From JAUWKC01 sp035527845 (GTDB lineage: Bacteria; Planctomycetota; Phycisphaerae; Sedimentisphaerales; Anaerobacaceae): 64,000 bases of DNA. Below the pieces are notes generated by a model that was not told the origin of the DNA, made no database searches, and saw only the letters and a list, made by a program, of their open reading frames with translations. Where the stretch lies: NCBI GenBank assembly GCA_035527845.1, contig DATKZT010000019.1:1-64000 (forward strand). Direction: 5' to 3'. Positions 9,186 through 17,881 of the stretch are shown here, piece by piece; within the stretch, counting starts at the first letter, position 1, and every line of letters begins with the position of its first letter. Position numbers and translations under genes: made by a program.

Positions 9186-10988
9186 CTATGGCTTCGATTG
9201 TTTCAGCTCTTCCTGCAGTCTCTTTTCCTCCTGCATCAGCTGCTCAAAAAGCTCGGGCCTTTCGATCTTTATACGATTGCGAAGTGCCATCCTTATGCTC
9301 GGCAGATACTGCTGGTCGTTCAAGAAATCGATCAGCGCCACGTACCTCAGCCTCGGCATAGGCGGCAGATCAATCCGGTACTCAGCATCCTGAGGGCCCA
9401 TGTAAAAGTCCCATACCTCCTGCGCCAGCTTCTCCCTCGCCGTGGCCTCATTGTCGTCGCGCATGGCATAGTAGAAGTAGCTCTCCCGAAGAAGCATCGG
9501 CACTATTTCACGGGCGTTGAGGATATGAAGGCTCTTGAGCTCCTCAAGGAAGCGGTTCCGTGCAAACACAACCAAAGGAACCTCAAATTCCGGCTGCGGA
9601 TACAAATTTCGCAACTGAGTATAGATTCTTCCTGCCTGACGCTCGTGACCCGATTGATAGAAGGAAAGCACGGCGTTTTCAAGCATATTCCGGTGGCCGA
9701 TCTGGTGCGAGTTCAGTTGCTGCTCGTTGGGGTCCGTATATTTCTCGATAACCTTCAGCACGTGACGGTTGTAAGGCTCGAACATCCGCAAATCCGGACG
9801 CAGAAAGATGTCCTTGCTTAGCCCCGGCGACCCATGCGAGGGTACCGCCGGCCCACCTTTCGCAGGCTCGTTCCAGATATATATCTTGCCCGCGCGGAAA
9901 AGGCTCTGCAGACTTTGGTTGACAATTCGGTCGGTGTTGATTTCATCTATCGAATACTGGTCTTCACCTGCTTTGTCCGCACTCTTCTTGCCCGCCACAC
10001 GAAGGCCTTTGACCGCCCAATAGATTGCATGACTGTCCGGATGTCGCCAGTCCAGCGGCAGGCTCTTATTAGGGTCGTTCCAGTCCACCGGCCCATAGGT
10101 CTTATTCAATTCCTCCATCAAAACAGGATCAAGCTTCCATACATGGCGCAAGTAGTACGCCTTGGCAAAAGTATCAAACTTTTTAAGGGCCGCTGCACCG
10201 ACATGACTATCTATCACATTAAAGGCGGCCGCCGCAAATCGGTCCGGGTTCTGACGCAGCGAAAGATACTGGTTCACAAAATCATCGGGACCGGCTTGGG
10301 CAAGCGTCTTGTCCGCCGAGGCCAGCTCGTCTATCAGGCCGGCCACGTTCGCATCCCTTCTGATTTCCTCCCAGGACTGCGGCGCCTTGGCCAGCGCCTC
10401 AAAATATTCGTTATCCGCCGGACCGAGAAGCGGCTCCATCATCTCCGCCAATTGAAGCTTGTAATACTTATGAGCGTCATCCGATACCGCCCCTATCTTA
10501 TGCTGAAATATGAATGCAAGCTGACGGTAAAGCAGGATGCTTTTCGGATTAAGTGGTATTCCCTGGTCTCGCAGAAGCTCGTAGCCGTTCTTGACCCACC
10601 GCCATCGCTCCTCAGGCTGAGTGGAAGGTATCGCCACGGAAATGTTATACGCCATATTCCACGATTGGAAGTCCCAAACGGATGCAAATCGCGGCTGCAA
10701 TTTCGTGATCCAGTCGGCAAGCTGTTTGGCGTCGAAGAATTGCCCCTCTTCTTTGAGCCTCTCGGCGCGCATCCAGAGGATGTCAACCACCAGACCCCGA
10801 AACGCACCCATTGCCACCGTCGCAAATGCGAGCGAAGGCGGTGCGTTTTCCAAAGGCTCGTTGCTGATCAGCCTCATCTGCTGGCGCTGTGAATTTATGT
10901 AGTCCAGCTGCATCCCGCCGATGATAAGCAGGGAGCACGAAACCAGCAGACACGTACACCAGATTATCAAGTCGCGAAAACGCACCAT
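9186..10988 (-). CDS. Membrane-anchored helical-repeat protein associated with an ABC-2 exporter
   Basis: 600 residues; no named family recognised. One N-terminal membrane segment (LIIWCTCLLVSCSLLIIGG) is followed by a large soluble domain of short helical, TPR-like units. Examples are MRAERLKEEGQFFDAKQLAD, the tryptophan-rich FASVWDFQSWNMAYNISVA, and LESYFYYA-type C-terminal helices; the protein ends in a charged coil. ATG at 10988 is chosen over a TTG one codon upstream. It directly follows the ABC permease (12 bp), which in turn overlaps the ABC ATPase, so it is probably an accessory periplasmic or cytoplasmic partner of that exporter. That role is inferred from position only. Confidence 0.6.
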   Translation of the reverse strand: MVRFRDLIIWCTCLLVSCSLLIIGGMQLDYINSQRQQMRLISNEPLENAPPSLAFATVAMGAFRGLVVDILWMRAERLKEEGQFFDAKQLADWITKLQPRFASVWDFQSWNMAYNISVAIPSTQPEERWRWVKNGYELLRDQGIPLNPKSILLYRQLAFIFQHKIGAVSDDAHKYYKLQLAEMMEPLLGPADNEYFEALAKAPQSWEEIRRDANVAGLIDELASADKTLAQAGPDDFVNQYLSLRQNPDRFAAAAFNVIDSHVGAAALKKFDTFAKAYYLRHVWKLDPVLMEELNKTYGPVDWNDPNKSLPLDWRHPDSHAIYWAVKGLRVAGKKSADKAGEDQYSIDEINTDRIVNQSLQSLFRAGKIYIWNEPAKGGPAVPSHGSPGLSKDIFLRPDLRMFEPYNRHVLKVIEKYTDPNEQQLNSHQIGHRNMLENAVLSFYQSGHERQAGRIYTQLRNLYPQPEFEVPLVVFARNRFLEELKSLHILNAREIVPMLLRESYFYYAMRDDNEATAREKLAQEVWDFYMGPQDAEYRIDLPPMPRLRYVALIDFLNDQQYLPSIRMALRNRIKIERPELFEQLMQEEKRLQEELKQSKP

Positions 10989-11000
10989 CAAAATCGCTTT

Positions 11001-12374
11001 TCAGACCGTAATCTTCGCAATTTCCCTGCGACTGAAAACAATGATCGCCAAAAGCATCAGCAGGACCGCTTTTACGAGAACCATTAGAGCCGCAGCCTTG
11101 GCCAGAACCGGCCAGCCCAACAACCGGGCGCCCACGAGGTACTTCGTGGGATTGTACTTGTCGAACTGTGGCAGAAGGTGGATGATCGGTCTTAGTGTGT
11201 ATTTGTAGATGCTGCTTATGTTCTCACTCAAATAGTCAAAGGATTCGAGAACAAAGCCGCTGAAGTTTGCCGTAAAGAAGATCACCATGCACAGCAGCAG
11301 CGCGACGGGAAAGGACAGAAATGTCGAGGCCAACACTCCAAGAGCGGCAAGAATGATCAGCCGAAGCAGAACCAGGAGAACCGCCCGAATAAAATTAGCC
11401 GTAAATGTGTCGGCTTTATACAGAACTTCCAGGCCCCCCTCCAGCGGAAAGATCACAACCGTCTGATTCAGGGGGGGGTTAAGAAAACCAACCGCGAGAT
11501 AACCGTCTGGGGCAATCACATCCGCCGGCACCTCTATCTCATGTGAAGTGCGGATCAGGTCTTTGTTTTCGAATTCATAGAACCCGGTCACAATCGGCTG
11601 ACCATACCTGACCTGCCGGATGTCGCCGGCCCACCACCGCCCGTATATCTGCAAATCGGGCGGAGTCACCGAAACGTCATATTTGAATCGTATAAAAAGG
11701 CTCTGGTTTGGGTCCAAAGGTTTGACATTGTCGAACTCCCAAATCAGCTCCTGACCGACGTTCGCAGCGCGACTCCTCAGCTTAGCCTGCTTGGTAAGCC
11801 TCGCAAATATCTCCTTCCGCGACAGACCCCGAAATAGTTCCGGCAAGCGTCCCTCTTGGGCCAGTTTGTCGAATGCGGTCCGCACCTCCCCGCTAACGTC
11901 AGGTTCCGCAGGAACCAAGCCGGCGCGCGCCGTAAAAAACTCATTCTCTGCCTGCCTAAGCTCGTTCTTCGACGTCTTGCCCACGCTCGGAGTGTAAACT
12001 GTGATGCCGTATATCAGCGCCGAAAAAAAAACAAGCAGACCCGTGTTCAACAGTATCACTCCCAACAGCTTTCCGAAAAGAAGCTCAAACCGCCGAATCG
12101 GCTTGGTGATCACCGTATAAATCTGCTTCTCACTGATGTCGCTCGTCAACGAGTATATCGAGACAGCTATTGTCAGCAAACAAAGCAGAAAACTCGTGAG
12201 CGAAAGACTATAGCTCACAAACGTTTGCAGCCTGCCTTTCAACGTACCGTCGCCGGTCACAGAAAAACCCATAACCGGAATAAGCAACATCAGCAGCAAT
12301 ACAAAAACGACGGCGAGCCGCATCCGAACCGCCTGCTTTACAGTATTTGTGGCTACCGCCCAGACGTTATGCAT
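11001..12374 (-). CDS. ABC-2 type transporter permease
   Basis: Integral-membrane subunit of an ABC exporter. The N-terminus MHNVWAVATNTVKQAVRMRL is followed by a hydrophobic segment (VVFVLLLMLLIPVMG), two or more helices, a long extracytoplasmic loop of about 200 residues (roughly 160-310), then several C-terminal helices ending FSRREIAKITV. KQIYTVITKPIRRFELLFGK is typical of ABC-2 permeases. The start at 12374 has AAGGAGAG upstream and overlaps the ATPase gene by 8 bp, showing translational coupling. A paralogous ABC-2 permease lies at 20158. Substrate unknown. Confidence 0.85.
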   Translation of the reverse strand: MHNVWAVATNTVKQAVRMRLAVVFVLLLMLLIPVMGFSVTGDGTLKGRLQTFVSYSLSLTSFLLCLLTIAVSIYSLTSDISEKQIYTVITKPIRRFELLFGKLLGVILLNTGLLVFFSALIYGITVYTPSVGKTSKNELRQAENEFFTARAGLVPAEPDVSGEVRTAFDKLAQEGRLPELFRGLSRKEIFARLTKQAKLRSRAANVGQELIWEFDNVKPLDPNQSLFIRFKYDVSVTPPDLQIYGRWWAGDIRQVRYGQPIVTGFYEFENKDLIRTSHEIEVPADVIAPDGYLAVGFLNPPLNQTVVIFPLEGGLEVLYKADTFTANFIRAVLLVLLRLIILAALGVLASTFLSFPVALLLCMVIFFTANFSGFVLESFDYLSENISSIYKYTLRPIIHLLPQFDKYNPTKYLVGARLLGWPVLAKAAALMVLVKAVLLMLLAIIVFSRREIAKITV

Positions 12375-13587
12375 CGCCCGACTCTCCTTTGGGCTCATCG
12401 CTCGGCCCGGTTCCTTCCTGTTCGCCAGCCGACCCACCCGTTAGCTGCTCCAGAATCCTCTTTTCGATCTCTTCCTCCACAGCAGGTGGCTTTGCAGGCT
12501 GCGTCGTCACCAGAGGTTGCGACGGCGCCGGTTGAATAGTCTCGGTCAATTTGCGCAACAACTGCTCGTCAGCCTTTTCTTGAGGCGTCTCCGCCACACT
12601 TGCCTCTTCCGTGCTCTCGGCGCCGCCGGCCACAACCTCCTCTGCCGGGTTCGAAGAAACAAGTCTATCGAGTATGCTTGTGGGCGGCGCCAAGAAATCA
12701 CTGATGTGCGTTGAGCCGACGGCCCCGCTGGTGGGCTGCGCCTGCTCTTCCGCGGCCGCGACTGTCCTGATGAAAAAGCTCTCCAGCCGCTCCATCGGAG
12801 AACTGACCTCGCATTGGGCCTCCTCTTCTTCGATTATCTGCTTTATCTTGTCCACCGCCCCGCCGCTCAGCCCGTCCGTTGTAATCTGCAGCTTCCCGCT
12901 TTGCACCAGCAGATCTCTTACCCTGCCTGCGGACTGGATTTTACCGCCGTAGAGAATCGCAATGCGGTCGCAAACGTCTTCGACATCCGCCAGCAAATGA
13001 CTGCACAGCAAAATCGTTTTCCCCCGCTTTGCGAGCTGCAGTATCAAATCTTTTATCTGCCTGGTGCCGATGGGGTCGAGTCCGGTCGTCGGCTCGTCCA
13101 ATATCAACAGGTCGGGGTCGTTTATCAACGCCTGCGCAAGTCCGATCCTGCGAGCCATACCTTTCGAGAACGTCCCCACGAGGCGATTCGCCACCCCCCT
13201 TAGACCTACCATGTCCAGCAGGGCCTCGATACGCATCCTGCGCACCTTACCGGCAAGGCCGAACAATCGACCGTAAAAGTCCAGTGTCTCCCGCGCACTT
13301 AGATAACTGTAAAGGTACGACTCCTCCGGCAAAAACCCTATGCGGCTGCTGATCTTCGGATCGGTGCTGTCGCCCCCAAGAATCACCGCCCTGCCTTTGG
13401 TCGGATAAAGCAGTCCCAGAAGCATCTTCAAAGTCGTCGTTTTGCCTGAGCCGTTGGGCCCCAGAAGACCAAACACCTCATTGTACCTGATCTGAAGGTT
13501 CAGGTCGTTGACGGCATAAACCTTGTCACGCCCCCACCAGTCCGAAAAGACCTTCGTCAGGGAAAATGTCTCAATAGCATATTCCAT
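12367..13587 (-). CDS. ABC transporter ATPase with long acidic/proline-rich tail
   Basis: ATPase of the ABC-2 exporter. Walker A GLLGPNGSGKTTTLKML, Q-loop FLPEE, signature FSKGMARRIGLAQAL, Walker B LLILDEPTTGLDP and the switch His in LLCSHLLADVEDVCD are all present. The canonical domain ends near residue 250. An unusual tail of about 150 residues follows, rich in Glu, Ala, Pro and Gln, with no recognisable fold. The tail could mediate contact with the permease or the downstream helical-repeat protein, but that is a guess. It overlaps the permease start by 8 bp and lies 36 bp after the P-type ATPase gene. Confidence 0.9.
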   Translation of the reverse strand: MEYAIETFSLTKVFSDWWGRDKVYAVNDLNLQIRYNEVFGLLGPNGSGKTTTLKMLLGLLYPTKGRAVILGGDSTDPKISSRIGFLPEESYLYSYLSARETLDFYGRLFGLAGKVRRMRIEALLDMVGLRGVANRLVGTFSKGMARRIGLAQALINDPDLLILDEPTTGLDPIGTRQIKDLILQLAKRGKTILLCSHLLADVEDVCDRIAILYGGKIQSAGRVRDLLVQSGKLQITTDGLSGGAVDKIKQIIEEEEAQCEVSSPMERLESFFIRTVAAAEEQAQPTSGAVGSTHISDFLAPPTSILDRLVSSNPAEEVVAGGAESTEEASVAETPQEKADEQLLRKLTETIQPAPSQPLVTTQPAKPPAVEEEIEKRILEQLTGGSAGEQEGTGPSDEPKGESGDA

Positions 13588-13623
13588 GCTTTGTCATCCA
13601 GTCAATTGTCTGGCCAAGATACC

Positions 13624-15579
13624 TTAAAGCTGCGATTCGTGCCCAAGCTCTTCTCCGTACCGCACAAGACGAGCACTGTTGAAAACGACTATCAGCGAGC
13701 CGACAAAGTGCAGAAACGCGGCGTAAATGGCGGGAAGCCACGCTGCTGATGCCGCCGCCACGCCCAGAATGATAAAAAGTACTCCGAAAGAAAGGTTCTC
13801 ATTGATCACGTGCCGGGTCTTGCGTGAAAGCCGTACCAAAAAAGGCAATCGGTTCAAATCATCGCTCATCAGCGCGATCGAGGCCGAGTTTATGGCAACG
13901 TCGCTGCCGGCCGCACCCATCGCAATCCCCAAATCACCCGCCGCCAGTGCCGGAGCATCGTTGATGCCGTCGCCTACCACGACCACCGTGTGACCATCCT
14001 TCTTCAGTTGTTCCACAATCGCCAGCTTGTCCTGAGGCAGACAGTGCGCTTTGTAATCCGTGCAGCCCAGTTCCGCCGCCACGCGGTTGGCAACCTCGTC
14101 TCTGTCGCCGGTCAGCATAGTCGACCTTCGTAATCCGATTTCATGCAGGTCCTTCACGGCCTTCTGTGCCTCAGGCCTGGTCCTGTCCTGCAAGCCAATC
14201 CAGCCCATACAGCGTGAATCCTTTGCGACATAGAGCGTGCTGAAGCCCTGCTCCTCGTGAAGCGCGGGGTCCGTCACGCCTGTTATGTCTATCCCGTTCT
14301 CTTTCAGAAAACTGTCACGACCAACTATAATCTTCGACGAAAGCACATCGGCGCGGACACCCTTGCCCGGTATCTCCTTGAAATTCGTTGATTCTGCCAG
14401 GGACAGCTTCGCCTCCTTTGCCACATTACGGAGCGCCCTCGCGGCAGGATGCTTGCTCATCTGTTCTGCGCTCGCGGCGGCAGAGAGCAGCTCGGCCGCC
14501 TCCACGCCCTCGGCGGGAGTGAGCTTCGTCACGTACAGCCGGCCCGTTGTCACCGTGCCTGTCTTGTCAAATACCAGCGCCGTCACCTTGCCCGCCACCT
14601 CGAGGTCCGCGACGTTCTTTATCAGAACACCGAGACGCGCAGAAGCCGAAATCGCCGCCACCATCGCCGTCGGAGTCGCCAATATCAGGGCACACGGGCA
14701 CGATATGACCAGTATCGTAATGGCGCGATTGATGTCGCCGGTGAAGAACAACACGATACCGGCTACCATCAGAATCGTAGGTGTGTACCACTTAACATAG
14801 CGGTCGATTATCCGCATGATGGGTATCTTCGTCTGCTCGGCCTGAATAATCAGCGACTGAACCTTGCCCAATGTCGTATCTTTGCCTGCCTTGGTCACCT
14901 CGATATCCAGCACTCCGGTGAGATTGTTGGTGCCTGCAAAGACCTGCATCCCCGGCACCTTGTCAACCGGCAGCGATTCGCCTGTAATGGTGGCCTCATT
15001 GACAGAGCTCAGCCCCTTCGATACCTCCCCGTCGGCAGGTATGTTGTCGCCCGGACGGACCCGGATAGAATCACCGGTCTTGAGACCACTGACGGCCACT
15101 TCTGTTTCACTGCCGCCGGGCCCGAGGAGATTCGCTTTAGTCGGGGTCAGTTTTATCAATGATTCGATCGAAGCACGGGCTCCAAGCGCCGTACGGCTTT
15201 CTATCAACTCGCTCAGCAGCATAAAGAACGCTATAATTCCGGCTGTGGCATACTTCTGTGCCGGGTACTCATCGGTGGCCGCTGTCGCGAACGACGCTAT
15301 TATTGCCAGCGCGACCAGCTCATCCATGTGCATCTCTCTCTTAAGCACGCTCTTGATTGCATGCCAGACAATCGGCGCACCGAGCAATATCGCCGCCACC
15401 ATCGCCAGCAGCTCGGTGTTGAAACTGTCCCTGCCGTAGAAGAATCGGGCAATACCGCTGTTAATCAGCAACATCCCGCCGGCCAGCGTCCCCAGAAGCG
15501 CCATACTCACGCGAATCTGCTTGCCGCGAGTATATTCGGTCGAGACATCCTCTTGAAAATGCAAGTGCTCGTGAGCCAT
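13624..15579 (-). CDS. P1B-type heavy-metal-translocating ATPase
   Basis: Membrane pump expelling a soft metal cation using ATP. Seen: a His-containing N-terminus (MAHEHLHFQED) with no HMA domain, actuator TITGESLPVDK, the metal-site ISCPCALILATPTA (CPC in TM6), phosphorylation DKTGTVTTG, the SKHPAARALR HP motif, and hinge VGDGINDAPALAAGD. The last membrane helix reads LHFVGSLIVVFNSARL, closer to Zn/Cd/Co-type pumps than to Cu pumps, so divalent export is the better guess. 651 residues is compact because metal-binding domains are missing. It sits between hflK and the ABC exporter genes with short gaps of 60 and 36 bp. Confidence 0.88.
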   Translation of the reverse strand: MAHEHLHFQEDVSTEYTRGKQIRVSMALLGTLAGGMLLINSGIARFFYGRDSFNTELLAMVAAILLGAPIVWHAIKSVLKREMHMDELVALAIIASFATAATDEYPAQKYATAGIIAFFMLLSELIESRTALGARASIESLIKLTPTKANLLGPGGSETEVAVSGLKTGDSIRVRPGDNIPADGEVSKGLSSVNEATITGESLPVDKVPGMQVFAGTNNLTGVLDIEVTKAGKDTTLGKVQSLIIQAEQTKIPIMRIIDRYVKWYTPTILMVAGIVLFFTGDINRAITILVISCPCALILATPTAMVAAISASARLGVLIKNVADLEVAGKVTALVFDKTGTVTTGRLYVTKLTPAEGVEAAELLSAAASAEQMSKHPAARALRNVAKEAKLSLAESTNFKEIPGKGVRADVLSSKIIVGRDSFLKENGIDITGVTDPALHEEQGFSTLYVAKDSRCMGWIGLQDRTRPEAQKAVKDLHEIGLRRSTMLTGDRDEVANRVAAELGCTDYKAHCLPQDKLAIVEQLKKDGHTVVVVGDGINDAPALAAGDLGIAMGAAGSDVAINSASIALMSDDLNRLPFLVRLSRKTRHVINENLSFGVLFIILGVAAASAAWLPAIYAAFLHFVGSLIVVFNSARLVRYGEELGHESQL

Positions 15580-15638
15580 AAAACAAATCTCGTCTTCGCT
15601 ATTTACTATCGCCTTTGGCAGTCACCTTGTCTGCCTCT

Positions 15639-16934
15639 TTAACGCTGCTGTTCTTCCTGCTTCTGTTTAATCGCCGGGTTTCTGTTTACCATCACTCGAA
15701 TTTCCGCTCCTTTGGTTCCCTTCGAAGTCTGAATGACAAATTTCTCGTCGGCGCTGTTCAGCACCTTCTCTATCGCATCGAGGTAAATGCGCTGAACGAC
15801 AAGCTGCGGGCGCTTGCGAAACTCCGGCAGTATCTGCTGCAAATAATCCGCGTTGGCCCTGGCCGTCTCCACTACCTGAGTCCGATATGCCCTTGCCTGT
15901 GCTATCTTCTCGCGTGCGGCACCGGCTACATTGTCCCACAGATACTGCTGCTGCTGCTCGCTCACCTCCTTGCCCTTGAGAACCGCAAACAGCTCATCCA
16001 CGACGGGGCCGGCCGTTTCGCTCAATGTCGTCTCCGCGTAGGTCCGAGCGTTGCTGATGGCCGCCTGACTGCTTTGACTGGCCCTTATGAAGTCCTCAAA
16101 CGCCTGGTCCACCTGACGCGGCCACTCGCTCCTGGTGAGCTGTATGGGTAATATTTCTATTCCAGTGTTAAGCTCATCGAGCTTCTTTTGAACAAGGGTT
16201 CGCACGTGCCGCGGAATCCTGTCCTGACTGGAGATCGCTTCGTCTATCGTGTAATCCACCATAGCCGTCACCACGGCGTCCGCCACCACACTCTCGAGCA
16301 GCGGCCTGACGCTTTCAGTCATTACGTCAAAGTACAACTGCCCCGGTTTCACATAATCCACGTAGACATTTCGGAAAAACAGCTCGGGACTGCTTATCTG
16401 ATAGATGACCTGCCATTTGGTGTGCACAATGCTATAGTCGTTGCCGCTCCCGCCAGGTACTTCCTCGCTTTGCTTTTCGCCTCGCGTGATGCAGTATCCA
16501 TCAACTATGGGGTCCAAAGTCTTGCCGGGACGGATTCGATCCCTGGGGCCCTGGGGAAGCAGCTCGTTCGGGCGCTGGAAATACCAGAATGAGTCAATAG
16601 GCACATTCACCTTCTTGCCCACCGGAATCTTCACAATCTCTTCAATCGGATACGGGAATACCCAATGAGGTCCCGGCCCAAGCAGGCGTTTGTCGCCGGC
16701 GCCACGGATTTTTCCAAAACGCAAGACGAGCGCCTGCTCATCCGGCCCGACCGTCCGGAAACCGGACGCAAAAAACACAACCACGAGCACAACCATTATT
16801 ATCTTGAGCGTGATAAAGCTTATCCGAAGCGCCTCGGAGAGGTACTTTCCCGCCGCATCAAACTCTCCGCCGGGCGCCTGCCCTGCTGATGCCCCGCCAC
16901 CATGCTCAAGGTTTTCGATATTCGGCTCTGTCAT
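15639..16934 (-). CDS. hflK: SPFH-domain protein, HflK-like
   Basis: Membrane-anchored SPFH (stomatin/prohibitin) protein of the HflK type, 431 residues. A single N-terminal membrane helix (LKIIMVVLVVVFFASGF) is followed directly by TVGPDEQALVLRFGKI, the start of the SPFH domain. A long coiled coil (about residues 290-400) follows, with AREKIAQARAYRTQVVETAR. In E. coli, HflK and HflC cage the FtsH protease. Here a third SPFH protein is present, so the complex may be larger. It follows hflC by 26 bp and precedes the metal ATPase by 60 bp. Confidence 0.85.
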   Translation of the reverse strand: MTEPNIENLEHGGGASAGQAPGGEFDAAGKYLSEALRISFITLKIIMVVLVVVFFASGFRTVGPDEQALVLRFGKIRGAGDKRLLGPGPHWVFPYPIEEIVKIPVGKKVNVPIDSFWYFQRPNELLPQGPRDRIRPGKTLDPIVDGYCITRGEKQSEEVPGGSGNDYSIVHTKWQVIYQISSPELFFRNVYVDYVKPGQLYFDVMTESVRPLLESVVADAVVTAMVDYTIDEAISSQDRIPRHVRTLVQKKLDELNTGIEILPIQLTRSEWPRQVDQAFEDFIRASQSSQAAISNARTYAETTLSETAGPVVDELFAVLKGKEVSEQQQQYLWDNVAGAAREKIAQARAYRTQVVETARANADYLQQILPEFRKRPQLVVQRIYLDAIEKVLNSADEKFVIQTSKGTKGAEIRVMVNRNPAIKQKQEEQQR

Positions 16935-16960
16935 ATTATGAACCTCTCACTCGCGGCATA

Positions 16961-17881
16961 CTACCGCCTCGATTCGTTTGGCTCGCCGGCGGCTATAACC
17001 GGCATCTTAGTTAAATAACTGAATGGGTCAATTTCCGCCGGTATCACCAGCGTAGTCTTCTCCTTCAGCGCCTCCTTCAGCGCCTCGATGTTGCGCAAGA
17101 ATATTGCCAGCTCCGGATTGGCCTCAAGCATCTGGTAGTACTGCGCCGCCTCCGCGTCGCCCTTGCCGCGGATGGCCTTGGCCCTGGCTTCCGCCGCCGC
17201 CAGCAGTTCTGTCTTTTTCGAATCGGCATCAGTACGTATCCTGGTCGCTTCCGCGTTGCCCTGCGCGACAATGGCCTGCGTTCTGCGATTTCTCTCCGCC
17301 CGCATCCGCTTGAACACGTCTTCACTCACATCCTTGCTGATCTTCAACTGCTTTATCCCGAGAGTCATAATCTCGATACCATAGTTTGCGTCCGCCACGC
17401 CCTCTTTCAGGTCCTTCAGCATCTCCGTTTCTATCCGGTCGAGTCTTATCTTCGAACGGTCGCTGTTGACAAATTCAGCAAAAGCATGAAGGCCCGCCAC
17501 CCTGTTCTGCGTATCGTTAATCTGACTGCGCAATCTCTTTTTGGCCTCCTCCACACTTCCCCTGTTGTTGCTGTTATAGAATTGCAGCGGCTTACCAATC
17601 TTCCACACCACGTAAGTATCCACAATTATCGGCACGGCACCCCTGGTCGTCGTCTCGACCAGATTTCCCTCGACAACCTGGAGCCGCGAATCAAATGTGG
17701 TGACGCGTTGTATCGGCGTGGGCCACTTTAAATACCAGCCCGGTTCCTGCACCTGCCGCGTCGGCTTACCAAACGTTATCACCAGCGCCGACTGCGTTTC
17801 ACCGACCTGAAACGAAATCAGGTAAAGACCCAGCACCCCAACCAGCAATACCACAAACAAGATAATCGCTACGTTCTTCAT
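16961..17881 (-). CDS. hflC: SPFH-domain protein, HflC-like
   Basis: 306 residues. The N-terminal helix (IILFVVLLVGVLGLYLISF) is followed by QVGETQSALVITFGKPTRQV, the HflC-type SPFH start. The C-terminal coil has the alanine/glutamate-rich AEARAKAIRGKGDAEAAQYY segment found in HflC. It ends FSYLTKMPVIAAGEPNESRR. Its ATG overlaps the stop of the upstream 690-residue SPFH gene by 4 bp (ATGA), so the two are translationally coupled. Confidence 0.9.
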   Translation of the reverse strand: MKNVAIILFVVLLVGVLGLYLISFQVGETQSALVITFGKPTRQVQEPGWYLKWPTPIQRVTTFDSRLQVVEGNLVETTTRGAVPIIVDTYVVWKIGKPLQFYNSNNRGSVEEAKKRLRSQINDTQNRVAGLHAFAEFVNSDRSKIRLDRIETEMLKDLKEGVADANYGIEIMTLGIKQLKISKDVSEDVFKRMRAERNRRTQAIVAQGNAEATRIRTDADSKKTELLAAAEARAKAIRGKGDAEAAQYYQMLEANPELAIFLRNIEALKEALKEKTTLVIPAEIDPFSYLTKMPVIAAGEPNESRR

